Below, one piece after another: positions 45,049 through 56,533 of a stretch of DNA of 64,000 bases; position 1 is the stretch's first letter, and every line of letters begins with the position of its first letter. The notes under the pieces were generated by a model that ran no database searches, was not told the DNA's origin, and saw only the letters and a list, made by a program, of their open reading frames with translations. The DNA comes from Symsagittifera roscoffensis (Eukaryota; Xenacoelomorpha; Acoela; Convolutidae). The stretch lies in contig NC_087065.1 in the NCBI RefSeq assembly GCF_963678635.1, forward strand, positions 45,233,919-45,297,918, written 5' to 3'. The translations under genes were made by a program, and so were the position numbers.

Positions 45049-46320
45049 CTACAAAATAACAAATGTGCTGTAAGAAACGAAGGTCAGTGTTCAATTCATT
45101 TTAATGAAAACAACGACTGCTCTTTAAGGCCAATGAAAAAGTTTTTTTGGTTGAAAGTTGACGAAAGAATCGGGACAAAAAAAAACATTTTTTTTCTTTT
45201 TTTTTTGCTTCAATTTATCACCCCTACGCTAATGTAAACGACAAAGGGATGTTTTTCGCGTCTGGTAACGTACTAATACAACCAAATGACTTGCCTCAAT
45301 TCAGTTTGGAACGCATTAATTCAGCGCTTACGCGTGTTGTAAGATAGCAATATGTCGCGCGATAATTATCCCAAATTGGCAATTTTCAAACACCCATAAC
45401 TTACAGAAAAATGACACAGGTGAATGGTCTTTTTAAAATTGGTTTCAGCAAAAATTTTTTCAGCTGATTCGAAAAAAAATCCGTGAAAATTCTTAGTTAA
45501 ATTGACTGATCAAAAAACACCCTGAGCATGAATATTCCACACTTTATTCAAAAGTTGGAACAACAAGGTTAGACGATTACTGTGCAAGCGAGTAGCACAG
45601 AAAATTCCGACCTGAATAAAAATTAAATGAGAAAAAGACTCACTTGTTTCAAATTGTGTCGGTTTTTTGTTGTGGCGTGATGAGATGATCTTTACGAAAC
45701 TCTAGCACTTAGGAATGCTCGATAGTAAAAGTAAAGAAGACTGCTCGTATCTTCGTTTGGATTCGAAACAAATCTCCAAATCTTCGTTTTTGATCGAAAC
45801 TATTTTCGAGTAGCAAAATGTTCAGTTTCTAATTTCACGGGAGAGAGAAGTTGCAATTTTTTTATTACCTGAGCAAATAAACGAAATTTTTTTTCACGTT
45901 TTTGTATTTTCTCTGCAACTATTTGAGATATATGGATCATAATCTGCAAAAATTAAGATCGAACTATTTGGAAGGACTTGACTGAGCCAAAGTTTGAGAA
46001 GTTTGGTTTCGAAGCCGTAAGCCAGCATATTACAACTAGCTTTATAGGTGTTCTTGCTGTAGGAGCATCCTAGCAAACAATGTGATCAAAATTTTGAATT
46101 TATAGGCTCAAATTAATTCTTTTGCATGTTGATGACCTTTATTTACTCTTTTTTGCCGTAAAACGACAGATATTAGAATTGAACAAGTCACTAGGCACGG
46201 AGTCAAAAAATGGCCCAAATTTTTAAATAATTTTGCCTTGATGATCGAAATAAGTCAAGAAACGAACTGTTTCCAGCAAATATTTAGAAAAAATTACTGC
46301 TTCAATCTATGTGCAGGATT

Positions 46321-49300
46321 CTCATTAGCAGTTAATTTGTCCGTATTTTTTGTTCAACCTTCTGGTAAAAGCTCCCAAGGAATCTTACTGTTTAAGTCAT
46401 CAAAACAGTTATGACCGTTTTTGTACGCCGAACCTAGTAACTTTTCAATTCTGTTATCTGTCGTTTCTTGGCAAAAAATAGAATGAATCAAGGTCATTAG
46501 CTTACCAAAGAATTAGTTTGAGACTACAAATTCAAATTCCTTACATTGTTTGCAAGGATGTTCCCTCGGTAAGGATACCTATAAAACTAGGTATAAAATT
46601 CTGGCTTATTTACGGCTTTGAAACCAGATTTCTCAAATTTTGGCCCAGTTAAGTCCTTTCAAATTATTTTATCTAAAATTTGGCAAATTATTAACCATAT
46701 ATCTTAAATAGTTGCAGAGAAAATGACAAAAACGTGAAAAAAAGTTCGTTCAGCTTATCGTTGAAATAAAAAAACTTACAACTTCTATGTCCCATGACTG
46801 TGCCACCGCAACAGTTAAAAATAATTTTGAACACTTTTCGGGAAGAATTTTGTTAGTTCAATGAGTTTCAGAACGCTTTTACGTTCACTGGGCTTGAGAG
46901 TGCTTCGCCTGACAGATCGTTGAGCTTTAAACCAATTCAAGACACTTTTTTGAAAAAAAAAACAATTGAAAAAGGCTTACTATAAACTTTTCAAAGAAGA
47001 AATTTGTATGGCAAGCATTTTTTCAATCAATTTTTTTTTTTGAAAATTATCTTAAATTGATTTCCATATATGAAAGTATATGATAGGCTTTTTTCTTGTA
47101 TGGACGTCAACCCTCATTAGCAGTTAATTTGTCCGTATTTTTTGTTCAACCTTCTGGTAAAAGCTCCCAAGGAATCTTACTGTTTAAGTCATCAAAACAG
47201 TTATGACCGTTTTTGTACGCCGAACCTAGTAACTTTTCAATTCTGTTATCTGTCGTTTCTTGGCAAAAAATAGAATGAATCAAGGTCATTAGCTTACCAA
47301 AGAATTAGTTTGAGACTACAAATTCAAATTCCTTACATTGTTTGCAAGGATGTTCCCTCGGTAAGGATACCTATAAAACTAGGTATAAAATTCTGGCTTA
47401 TTTACGGCTTTGAAACCAGATTTCTCAAATTTTGGCCCAGTTAAGTCCTTTCAAATTATTTTATCTAAAATTTGGCAAATTATTAACCATATATCTTAAA
47501 TAGTTGCAGAGAAAATGACAAAAACGTGAAAAAAAGTTCGTTCAGCTTATCGTTGAAATAAAAAAACTTACAACTTCTATGTCCCATGACTGTACCACCG
47601 CAACAGTTAAAAATAATTTTGAACACTTTTCGGGAAGAATTTTGTTAGTTCAATGAGTTTCAGAACGCTTTTACGTTCACTGGGCTTGAGAGTGCTTCGC
47701 CTGACAGATCGTTGAGCTTTAAACCAATTCAAGACACTTTTTTGAAGAAAAAAAACAATTGAAAAAGGCTTACTATAAACTTTTCAAAGAAGAAATTTGT
47801 ATGGCAAGCATTTTTTCAATCAATTTTTTTTTTGAAAATTATCTTAAATTGATTTCCATATATGAAAGTATATGATAGGCTTTTTTCTTGTATGGACGTC
47901 AACCCTCATTAGCAGTTAATTTGTCCGTATTTTTTGTTCAACCTTCTGGTAAAAGCTCCCAAGGAATCTTACTGTTTAAGTCATCAAAACAGTTATGACC
48001 GTTTTTGTACGCCGAACCTAGTAACTTTTCAATTCTGTTATCTGTCGTTTCTTGGCAAAAAATAGAATGAATCAAGGTCATTAGCTTACCAAAGAATTAG
48101 TTTGAGACTACAAATTCAAATTCCTTACATTGTTTGCAAGGATGTTCCCTCGGTAAGGATACCTATAAAACTAGGTATAAAATTCTGGCTTATTTACGGC
48201 TTTGAAACCAGATTTCTCAAATTTTGGCCCAGTTAAGTCCTTTCAAATTATTTTATCTAAAATTTGGCAAATTATTAACCATATATCTTAAATAGTTGCA
48301 GAGAAAATGACAAAAACGTGAAAAAAAGTTCGTTCAGCTTATCGTTGAAATAAAAAAACTTACAACTTCTATGTCCCATGACTGTACCACCGCAACAGTT
48401 AAAAATAATTTTGAACACTTTTCGGGAAGAATTTTGTTAGTTCAATGAGTTTCAGAACGCTTTTACGTTCACTGGGCTTGAGAGTGCTTCGCCTGACAGA
48501 TCGTTGAGCTTTAAACCAATTCAAGACATTTTTTTGAAAAAAAAAATAATTGAAAAAGGCTTACTATAAACTTTTCAAAGAAGAAATTTGTATGGCAAGC
48601 ATTTTTTCATTCAATTTTTTTTTTGAAAATTATCTTAAATTGATTTCCATATATGAAAGTATATGATAGGCTTTTTTCTTGTATGGACGTCAACCCTCAT
48701 TAGCAGTTAATTTGTCCGTATTTTTTGTTCAACCTTCTGGTAAAAGCTCCCAAGGAATCTTACTGTTTAAGTCATCAAAACAGTTATGACCGTTTTTGTA
48801 CGCCGAACCTAGTAACTTTTCAATTCTGTTATCTGTCGTTTCTTGGCAAAAAATAGAATGAATCAAGGTCATTAGCTTACCAAAGAATTAGTTTGAGACT
48901 ACAAATTCAAATTCCTTACATTGTTTGCAAGGATGTTCCCTCGGTAAGGATACCTATAAAACTAGGTATAAAATTCTGGCTTATTTACGGCTTTGAAACC
49001 AGATTTCTCAAATTTTGGCCCAGTTAAGTCCTTTCAAATTATTTTATCTAAAATTTGGCAAATTATTAACCATATATCTTAAATAGTTGCAGAGAAAATG
49101 ACAAAAACGTGAAAAAAAGTTCGTTCAGCTTATCGTTGAAATAAAAAAACTTACAACTTCTATGTCCCATGACTGTACCACCGCAACAGTTAAAAATAAT
49201 TTTGAACACTTTTCGGGAAGAATTTTGTTAGTTCAATGAGTTTCAGAACGCTTTTACGTTCACTGGGCTTGAGAGTGCTTCGCCTGACAGATCGTTGAGC

Positions 49301-51072
49301 TTTAAACCAATTCAAGACACTTTTTTGAAGAAAAAAAACAATTGAAAAAGGCTTACTATAAACTTTTCAAAGAAGAAATTTGTATGGCAAGCATTTTTTC
49401 AATCAATTTTTTTTTTGAAAATTATCTTAAATTGATTTCCATATATGAAAGTATATGATAGGCTTTTTTCTTGTATGGACGTCAACCCTCATTAGCAGTT
49501 AATTTGTCCGTATTTTTTGTTCAACCTTCTGGTAAAAGCTCCCAAGGAATCTTACTGTTTAAGTCATCAAAACAGTTATGACCGTTTTTGTACGCCGAAC
49601 CTAGTAACTTTTCAATTCTGTTATCTGTCGTTTCTTGGCAAAAAATAGAATGAATCAAGGTCATTAGCTTACCAAAGAATTAGTTTGAGACTACAAATTC
49701 AAATTCCTTACATTGTTTGCAAGGATGTTCCCTCGGTAAGGATACCTATAAAACTAGGTATAAAATTCTGGCTTATTTACGGCTTTGAAACCAGATTTCT
49801 CAAATTTTGGCCCAGTTAAGTCCTTTCAAATTATTTTATCTAAAATTTGGCAAATTATTAACCATATATCTTAAATAGTTGCAGAGAAAATGACAAAAAC
49901 GTGAAAAAAAGTTCGTTCAGCTTATCGTTGAAATAAAAAAACTTACAACTTCTATGTCCCATGACTGTACCACCGCAACAGTTAAAAATAATTTTGAACA
50001 CTTTTCGGGAAGAATTTTGTTAGTTCAATGAGTTTCAGAACGCTTTTACGTTCACTGGGCTTGAGAGTGCTTCGCCTGACAGATCGTTGAGCTTTAAACC
50101 AATTCAAGACATTTTTTTGAAAAAAAAAACAATTGAAAAAGGCTTACTATAAACTTTTCAAAGAAGAAATTTGTATGGCAAGCATTTTTTCATTCAATTT
50201 TTTTTTTGAAAATTATCTTAAATTGATTTCCATATATGAAAGTATATGATAGGCTTTTTTCTTGTATGGACGTCAACCCTCATTAGCAGTTAATTTGTCC
50301 GTATTTTTTGTTCAACCTTCTGGTAAAAGCTCCCAAGGAATCTTACTGTTTAAGTCATCAAAACAGTTATGACCGTTTTTGTACGCCGAACCTAGTAACT
50401 TTTCAATTCTGTTATCTGTCGTTTCTTGGCAAAAAATAGAATGAATCAAGGTCATTAGCTTACCAAAGAATTAGTTTGAGACTACAAATTCAAATTCCTT
50501 ACATTGTTTGCAAGGATGTTCCCTCGGTAAGGATACCTATAAAACTAGGTATAAAATTCTGGCTTATTTACGGCTTTGAAACCAGATTTCTCAAATTTTG
50601 GCCCAGTTAAGTCCTTTCAAATTATTTTATCTAAAATTTGGCAAATTATTAACCATATATCTTAAATAGTTGCAGAGAAAATGACAAAAACGTGAAAAAA
50701 AGTTCGTTCAGCTTATCGTTGAAATAAAAAAACTTACAACTTCTGTGTCCCATGACTGTACCACCGCAACAGTTAAAAATAATTTTGAACACTTTTCGGG
50801 AAGAATTTTGTTAGTTCAATGAGTTTCAGAACGCTTTTACGTTCACTGGGCTTGAGAGTGCTTCGCCTGACAGATCGTTGAGCTTTAAACCAATTCAAGA
50901 CACTTTTTTGAAAAAAAAAACAATTGAAAAAGGCTCACTATAAATTTTTCAAAGAAGAAATTTGTATGGCAAGCATTTTTTCAATCATTTTTTTTTTTTT
51001 GAAAATTATCTTAAATTGATTTCCATATATGAAAGTATATGATAGGCTTTTTTCTTGTATGGACGTCAACCC
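46321..51072. repeat. Six-unit tandem array of a ~792-bp segment
   Basis: Units begin (CTCATTAGCAGTTAATTTG) at 46321, 47113, 47905, 48696, 49488 and 50279, a period of 791-792. Internal junctions read GTCAACCC/TCATTAGC. The last unit runs into GGGTACCTTAAAG exactly as the single unit of copy A does. Units are almost identical apart from A/T run lengths and a few substitutions, so expansion is very recent. No ORF or RNA gene is seen in the unit. Confidence 0.97.
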
Positions 51073-51560
51073 GGGTACCTTAAAGCGTTAAATATGGAGC
51101 AGAACCCGCGAACATATACGTAGAATGGCGGCGTCGTGTTGTTTGCTACTGTCAAGGAATCCGAAACATGCAATTTTACGACAAAATTCACCTAACCAAA
51201 CTAGAGCAGTTAAATTTGGAGACTTTGGCATTTTTGCCCAATTTTTAAACTGTTTCTTGTAACGAATTGCCATAGTCAGCCTACGGTTAGGCATAGATTT
51301 AATGCTTAGACATGTGAGAATTTTATTTCTACTAACAAATCTCCCGCACATTTTTGTATAAGGGACGACATAGATACAGATAGAAGAAAATCTAGATTAG
51401 AGTTTTAAAAATTCCAACGAGTTATAGGTAATTGTATCTGGCAATATTGGAGTTTTTGTATCCGCTTGAAAAAATTCATGAAGTCAGGTTCTGACGCTTA
51501 AAAATTACACGGCTATCGGTTACCACGATTGGGACTAGAGATAAGACGGTTCGTATATTG

Positions 51561-51749
51561 GGATGGACCGTACCCGGCGGTAGTGTAAGACCGGGACAAT
51601 CCGTGGATCGGCTGAAGCAAGCTTCCTTGCCGAATCCGTGATTCAAAAATCAGTTTAATATTGGTGCCAGGCAATGCCCAGCATGCCAGATATTAAGCTG
51701 ACAAGAACAGATACTACACATGATCTTAGCCAAAAGGCCGAGAAGCGAT
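51561..51749 (-). ncRNA. U2: U2 snRNA gene (copy B)
   Basis: Identical over its whole ~189-nt length to the copy A gene, with the same 5' end, branch-point recognition sequence, Sm-type site and stem-loops III and IV. Flanks differ slightly: the bases just upstream of the start are GTATCGC preceded by ACTTAAGC (copy A ACCTAAGA), and a 17-bp stretch about 40 bases beyond the 3' end in copy A is absent here. Lies in the intron between the exons at 52.7 kb and 45.0 kb. Confidence 0.97.
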
Positions 51750-52693
51750 ACGCTTAAGTGTTTGTTCGAGGGATCCTTTCTAAAAAGTGAATGTATTCCA
51801 ACAAAGGGGATTCTTTAGGTTATGATATCTAAAGATTTGAGGTCTAACGAGTTTACTGTTCAAAACTTTTAAGGACTACTGTCCTATTTTCTATGACCCC
51901 TTCTTGGTCCAAACATCGTTTTCTACCACTGAAGGTCGTTTACATATTTCCAATTTTTCCTCAGGTTGAGAATAAATTATAGAGTTTTGGTTAACAATAC
52001 TAGAATATAAACTAAGAAATTTTACTTGTTTAATGCAGCTTGTAAAAGCCAATTCGAATCAGGCCACCGTGAACAACCAAAATGGACGAGAGAATGGCAT
52101 ACAAGAGTACTTGCTGTGGTATTTTGCTTTATATGATTGAATTCAGAACCGAGCGCACGTCTAGTATGACAACAAGTCACGATATATGCCTTCGGAGCTA
52201 CAATGATAGGAACTGCGATTGTTATTCGGATTCTTAGGAGATTAGCAGTAGACTAAGAAATACCGACGATACATACGAGCATGCTATTTATAATGAATAA
52301 AAAATTATATACATTTTAAATTATACCTTTTTGGACAGATACTCAATACCATGTGTAGACGAACGAGTCGAATCTTATAAAACTTATAAAATATTGACTA
52401 CAGGATTCTGATACATAATTCTCATAAAGAAAATCGGAGATCTTAAATATCTTGAGACTATTTTCACGTATCCTTTGATTGAAAGCTACCTTTTTTTATG
52501 AGGCGCTCCGCCGCCTTGATGGGACAAAAGCGGCATTGAGAAATTTTGAAGGCTTCGGTCAACCAAATAAGAACTCTGGTTTTCTTATAGCTGTGAAATG
52601 CGCTCTCAAATATCATAGTGGGTGCGGTGCGTACAACTCCAGAAACAAACGAAGTGGATGAGGGAATACATGCGCCTGTTTGTTCAGTCATAC

Positions 52694-52857
52694 CTCATAC
52701 AAGTGGATGTCTTTCTCCAGTTTCTCCCTCAATTTCTGGTACTTCTCCTTGTCTCCCCTGAGTGTCTCCTGGCTGGACTTGATCTCCCCCTCCTTGGATC
52801 TGATGGCACTCTGCAATTGCTGTCCCTCTTGCGTCAAAGTGGCGTGCTGTCTCTTGC
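52694..52857 (-). CDS. Coiled-coil gene exon upstream of the duplicated cluster
   Basis: 164 nt, phase 1 in and phase 0 out. Acceptor TGACTTCTCAG, donor GAG/GTATGA. Encodes KRQHATLTQEGQQLQSAIR, then SKEGEIKSSQETLRGDKEK and YQKLREKLEKDIHLYE. Its phase-0 exit matches exon 1 of either cluster, and also exons 3 and 4. It lies just outside the copy B boundary. Confidence 0.85.
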
Positions 52858-53310
52858 CTGAGAAGTCATAGACATCACAGTACCCCAGCATTGTAAAGCA
52901 AATTTAACAAACTTTTCACCTATTGACAATAATGCAAATACTCACTTCACAATAATATTGACAATAATGCAAAAGAGATACTCAACATACCGAGAATCAG
53001 CAAACTGTTAGGAGGCTTCATGGCAGCAACTGCGCACATTTATCATAAGCAGATCTTAGCTCAAATATTTAACGTGACATAAATTGTGTCAAAACAGCGT
53101 TACTTTTTAATTGCAATTAATCGCCCAGCCTTCGACCAGGTTTACCATTTAAAGAATTTAAAACAATCTTCTTTTACGCATTCACTTGTGCTCTCAAGTC
53201 GAAAAAATTGTTTCTGCGAATCGCGATAGAAATATTAATAACTGTGAAGCCGCTTGTTTAAGGATAGTCCGTTGCTGTATTATTTCCCCTCATTTCAGAC
53301 GGTGCGAAAT

Positions 53311-53378
53311 TTTTTTCGACTCAAGGCGTTCTTTTCACGTCTCAAGGCCGTTTTTCACGACTGAAGGCCGAGTTTTCA
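53311..53378. repeat. ~21-bp tandem repeat, 3 copies
   Basis: CGACTCAAGGCGTTCTTTTCA, CGTCTCAAGGCCG-TTTTTCA and CGACTGAAGGCCGAGTTTTCA in series (given in parts), within an intron. Confidence 0.7.
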
Positions 53379-53520
53379 TGTGTGGTAGCATTATTGAAGC
53401 CAAAACCGCTCAGGTCGTGTGGTCGACCTGAAGCTAGAAGTCAATTGAGAGCTCGTCCTAACGCGCTATCATTGTCCTATCTGAAAGAGTCTGTAATAAA
53501 ACGGGAATTGCTTTATCTAC

Positions 53521-53624
53521 CTTCAGCGATCTTTTTATTCAGCAGACTAAGGTTCCTCGCATTCTCCGCTTTGAGCCGGTCCGTCTGGCGAAGGATGTCG
53601 TCTAGTTCACTTTGCAGCTGCTTC
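53521..53624 (-). CDS. Coiled-coil gene exon (short)
   Basis: 104 nt, phase 2 in and phase 1 out. Acceptor CAACATTACAG, donor GAAG/GTAGAT. Encodes KQLQSELDDILRQTDRLKA and ENARNLSLLNKKIAE. It joins in phase to either the 465-nt cassette exon or directly to the exon at 55519-55590. Confidence 0.85.
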
Positions 53625-53837
53625 CTGTAATGTTGTCATCCTTAATGAAAATTAACCTTTGTTTTTTCATTTTTTTGCAGAGGATCTATTAGAAGAAAGA
53701 AAGATTTTGTAACTGAGAACTAAAATTCCATTCTGAAAATCAAGGATCTGCAAGTGCGTCTAAGGCAAACATTTGAATTTATATTGATAATGATGACACA
53801 ATAATTTCAAAAACAAGACGTTGTTCATTTAGCCCAT

Positions 53838-53866
53838 TTTCGGCGCGACTGCAGCGGTGAGTATAA
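53838..53866. repeat. Isolated copy of the foldback core motif
   Basis: TTCGGCGCGACTGCAGCGG and the following TGAGTATAA match the central motif found in the foldback elements at 23.3-24.2 kb and 61.8-62.1 kb. Confidence 0.5.
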
Positions 53867-54375
53867 TTATTTGGCCTATGACAGTATCTTTTAAGCGAAC
53901 TGTAGAAATTGGATCGGCCGATTTTATTTTACGATCATTCGTAGAAGACTAGCATGCCGAACTTTGATCTTTTAGGTTTTTCGCCCCTGACCACCCCTTT
54001 GGTTAAGTTTCAGGGCATTCAATTTTGATCGAACAATTTTTCTTAAGGCTTCCTATGATTCTTATTAAACAATATGTACCACTTTTGGGCCAGCATCTTC
54101 CAAAAAAACTCGAAAACCAATTTTTCATAAATTTTTATTTTGCCAGAAAAAAAACATGCTCAGAAAATCAACGTGTCCGCCAGAAAATCAACCTATGCTC
54201 AGAAAATCAACCTAAAAAGCTGAATACAATTTTCCAGCTCGCAGTCGTGAGAAAAACCTAGATTAGGCCCTTGGATTCATGTTTTAAACAGAAGGAATTA
54301 GTTCAACGACGTTTTCAATCTGAAAAACTTAGTTCAACGTGTTTCAAATGTTTATTTCCCTATGATACTTTTCAA

Positions 54376-54639
54376 CAGTAGCGTGCCGAGAGGGGGCAAC
54401 TGCCCCTCCCACTCAATTCTGGCTGCCAAATTTTTCCAATTTCACCCTTTAGTATAACTTTACGATATCCATTTTTGGCTGATCAACCTCAAAAACGTTT
54501 CTAAAGGCTCCTTTGGCGCCAATATAACTAATTTTGATGGTGGAGCGCGCGCCGAAAAAACGCAATTTTTTCAGTCAAATTTTCAAAAAAGTGCCGAAAA
54601 ACCCCCCTCGCCTTGAAAAAGTTTCTACGCTCGCCACTG
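54376..54639. mobile_element. hAT-like MITE with 8-bp target duplication
   Basis: The 264-bp element is flanked by the direct repeat CTTTTCAA (54368-54375 and 54640-54647). Left end CAGTAGCGTGCCGAG, right end (reverse) CAGTGGCGAGCGTAG. An 8-bp duplication and CAGNGGCG-type ends are the hallmarks of hAT superfamily elements. It is too short to encode a transposase. Intronic. Confidence 0.88.
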
Positions 54640-54793
54640 CTTTTCAATGGAGAGTATAATTTGAAAGAGTCAAAACTTTTAACAATTTTGGAATTAAATA
54701 CTTGTTAATAAGAGACATAGATACGCAACAGCTTGCAGAGCAATCAGTTTTTCTAAGACTAGTCTATAGACTAAATATCTTCATTTTTCTCAC

Positions 54794-55258
54794 TCCAGCT
54801 CCGAACAGAATGATGTCAGCTCCTCTGAGTCTGTACTGAGTTTCCAAAGTATCTTGTCGAACAAATCATCTCCTGTCTCTTCGTGAAACCCCTCACCCGA
54901 CCCCGAGTTGCCATCCAAAAGTGTTTGACCCTCTGCGACCTGTTCATTTACCTTTTTGGCATTTGGATCACTGTTACAGCTACTGTAACTATGATCCGAT
55001 TCAGTACTGGCTTTGAACTCGATACCATTTATAGTATTTCTTCTTTTTTGATCAATTTTAATTTCATCGCTTTTTTCAGTATATTTCTCAATTTCAAGCG
55101 ACCTCGCAACATTTTCCATACAAGCTGGCGCAGAGCTTGTTTTTCCGTTTCTATTTGGGTTAAATGGAGCAGAAGGATCGGGTTCAAGAGAGTCTAAGGA
55201 GGACCTCAGAGATTGGGATCCCTTATGGTCGGCAATTGACCCCAAAAGACATTCAGGG
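54794..55258 (-). CDS. Coiled-coil gene, 465-nt cassette exon (disordered)
   Basis: Phase 2 in and phase 2 out, a multiple of three. Acceptor ATACCATGCAG, donor GGA/GTGAGA. If the donor is not used, the frame stops at once at a TGA that overlaps it (GAGTGA). It encodes 155 residues that are not coiled coil: Ser/Asp/Asn-rich, with KGSQSLRSSLDSLEPDPSAPF, SDEIKIDQKRRNTINGIEF and EELTSFCSELE (parts). The flanking exons also join in phase without it. It could be an alternative exon, a regular exon, or, with the donor unused, an alternative 3' end that yields a short isoform. Confidence 0.75.
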
Positions 55259-55518
55259 CTGCATGGTATAGAGAGATGAAAGGTTAATAATAATTTGCGT
55301 TCAGAGGAAAATTGAAAACATCAAACATTTGTTATTTTGGAGCCAAAATTACATCAAGATTACCTAACACGATTGACTAGCAACAGAGACAATCTATTTT
55401 TTTGTTGCCCAACAATATTAGACTTAGGCTTATTGGACTGGTTTTATTTTTTTCCTGTTGCCCTTCGGCTTGTTGGCATACCGACATTTTGGTTGCATCA
55501 TGCGGCGACTGAACTCAC

Positions 55519-55590
55519 CTGAGGTTCTGGACGTCCAGCAGTTTATCTTTCAGAGTGTCCGCTTCCGCATTCTTCACCTTCATTGCAGAA
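55519..55590 (-). CDS. Coiled-coil gene exon (72 nt)
   Basis: Phase 2 in and phase 2 out. Acceptor TTCTGTTTAG, donor CAG/GTGAGT. Encodes SAMKVKNAEADTLKDKLLD and VQNL. The phase fits both neighbours. Confidence 0.82.
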
Positions 55591-56358
55591 CTAAACAGAA
55601 TAAACTTCAAGCAAGAGAAAAAGCTAGCAAAAAACTTACAACCATTCCCAAACAGCATCCCGAGGCACTAGAGAATAAACGAGACATCAATGAGAATCTT
55701 TTAAATGAAAAAACTGTGAAGAAAATTCGGCAAAGAACACTCATCATTCATTTTCATTGAGTTCTATTTTTGAACAGCTCACTGAAAAAATCAAGCTGAA
55801 TGAAAACATCACAGCAAACATTGAACAGTTTAAAAAACATGAAGTGTTCATCTCAACTCGTGCAGACGCCATAATGAATGTAATCCCATTAGACAAGGCC
55901 TATACCTGAATGGATCGGGTAGTATGAGGATTGTCATGTTAGTAATTGGGCTGAAAAAGGTCAATTGTGACTGAATTATCTAAAAATGAATATTCGGCGA
56001 ATTACTCAATTGATTCGATCATGAATGAAGCTCTTTTTTAATAAAAACATTATTAAGCTCTTCATAGCGCATAAGAATTGAAAATTGAAAAATGGATTGA
56101 ATTAGAGTAATAACATATCATTAATGTCTAGTATGTGTTTGACAGTGTGTCTCATTAAACGCCTCTTCAAAATCGTCCAAAATTGGGCACGAAACTTTGG
56201 ACATTAACCAGCCGCAAAAAACCTCATCCAAAAATAGTCAAGTTCGACACTGAAAACGTTTACAAAATTGCTTTAAAAAAATATCAGCCAAAGATTTGCA
56301 AGTGCAGCCGACAATGAACAAGAGTCCGAAAAGTGTGCATGAAAGGTCAAATGCTTAC

Positions 56359-56533
56359 TCGTGAGTCTCCTGTATCTGCTGTATGTGACTGGACATGTCC
56401 TCGTTCTCGGCAGTGAGTCGTCCCGTCTCCTCCGTCAACTCCCCCATCTCCGCCTGCTGCTCACTCAGCTGTTCACGCAGACTACGCATCGCATTCGCAT
56501 CCGCCTTCTTCTCCTCATTCGACGCCTTCAATT
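56359..56533 (-). CDS. Coiled-coil gene exon (175 nt)
   Basis: Phase 1 in and phase 2 out. Acceptor TTCTTTTAG, donor CACGA/GTAAGC. Encodes LKASNEEKKADANAMRSLR, then EQLSEQQAEMGELTEETGR and a segment ending HIQQIQETH. Clear heptad coiled coil. Confidence 0.87.

Larger units (their letters stand above)
40222..52586. repeat. Segmental tandem duplication, copy B (12365 bp)
   Basis: The paralogue of copy A in direct orientation, with boundaries defined by the same sequences (ATTCTTATTAAGTAGGC at the left, CTCTGGTTTTCTT at the right). It is longer than copy A mainly because of five extra 792-bp units. Confidence 0.95.

Noticed and set aside
46321-51072. Regular repeats considered as a CRISPR-like or tandem gene array
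   Set aside because: 792-bp near-identical units with no repeat/spacer alternation, no ORF and no RNA gene in a eukaryotic intron.
54883-55197. Plus-strand hydrophobic frame resembling a membrane protein
   Set aside because: Antisense to the phase-consistent cassette exon. No start context or partner exon.
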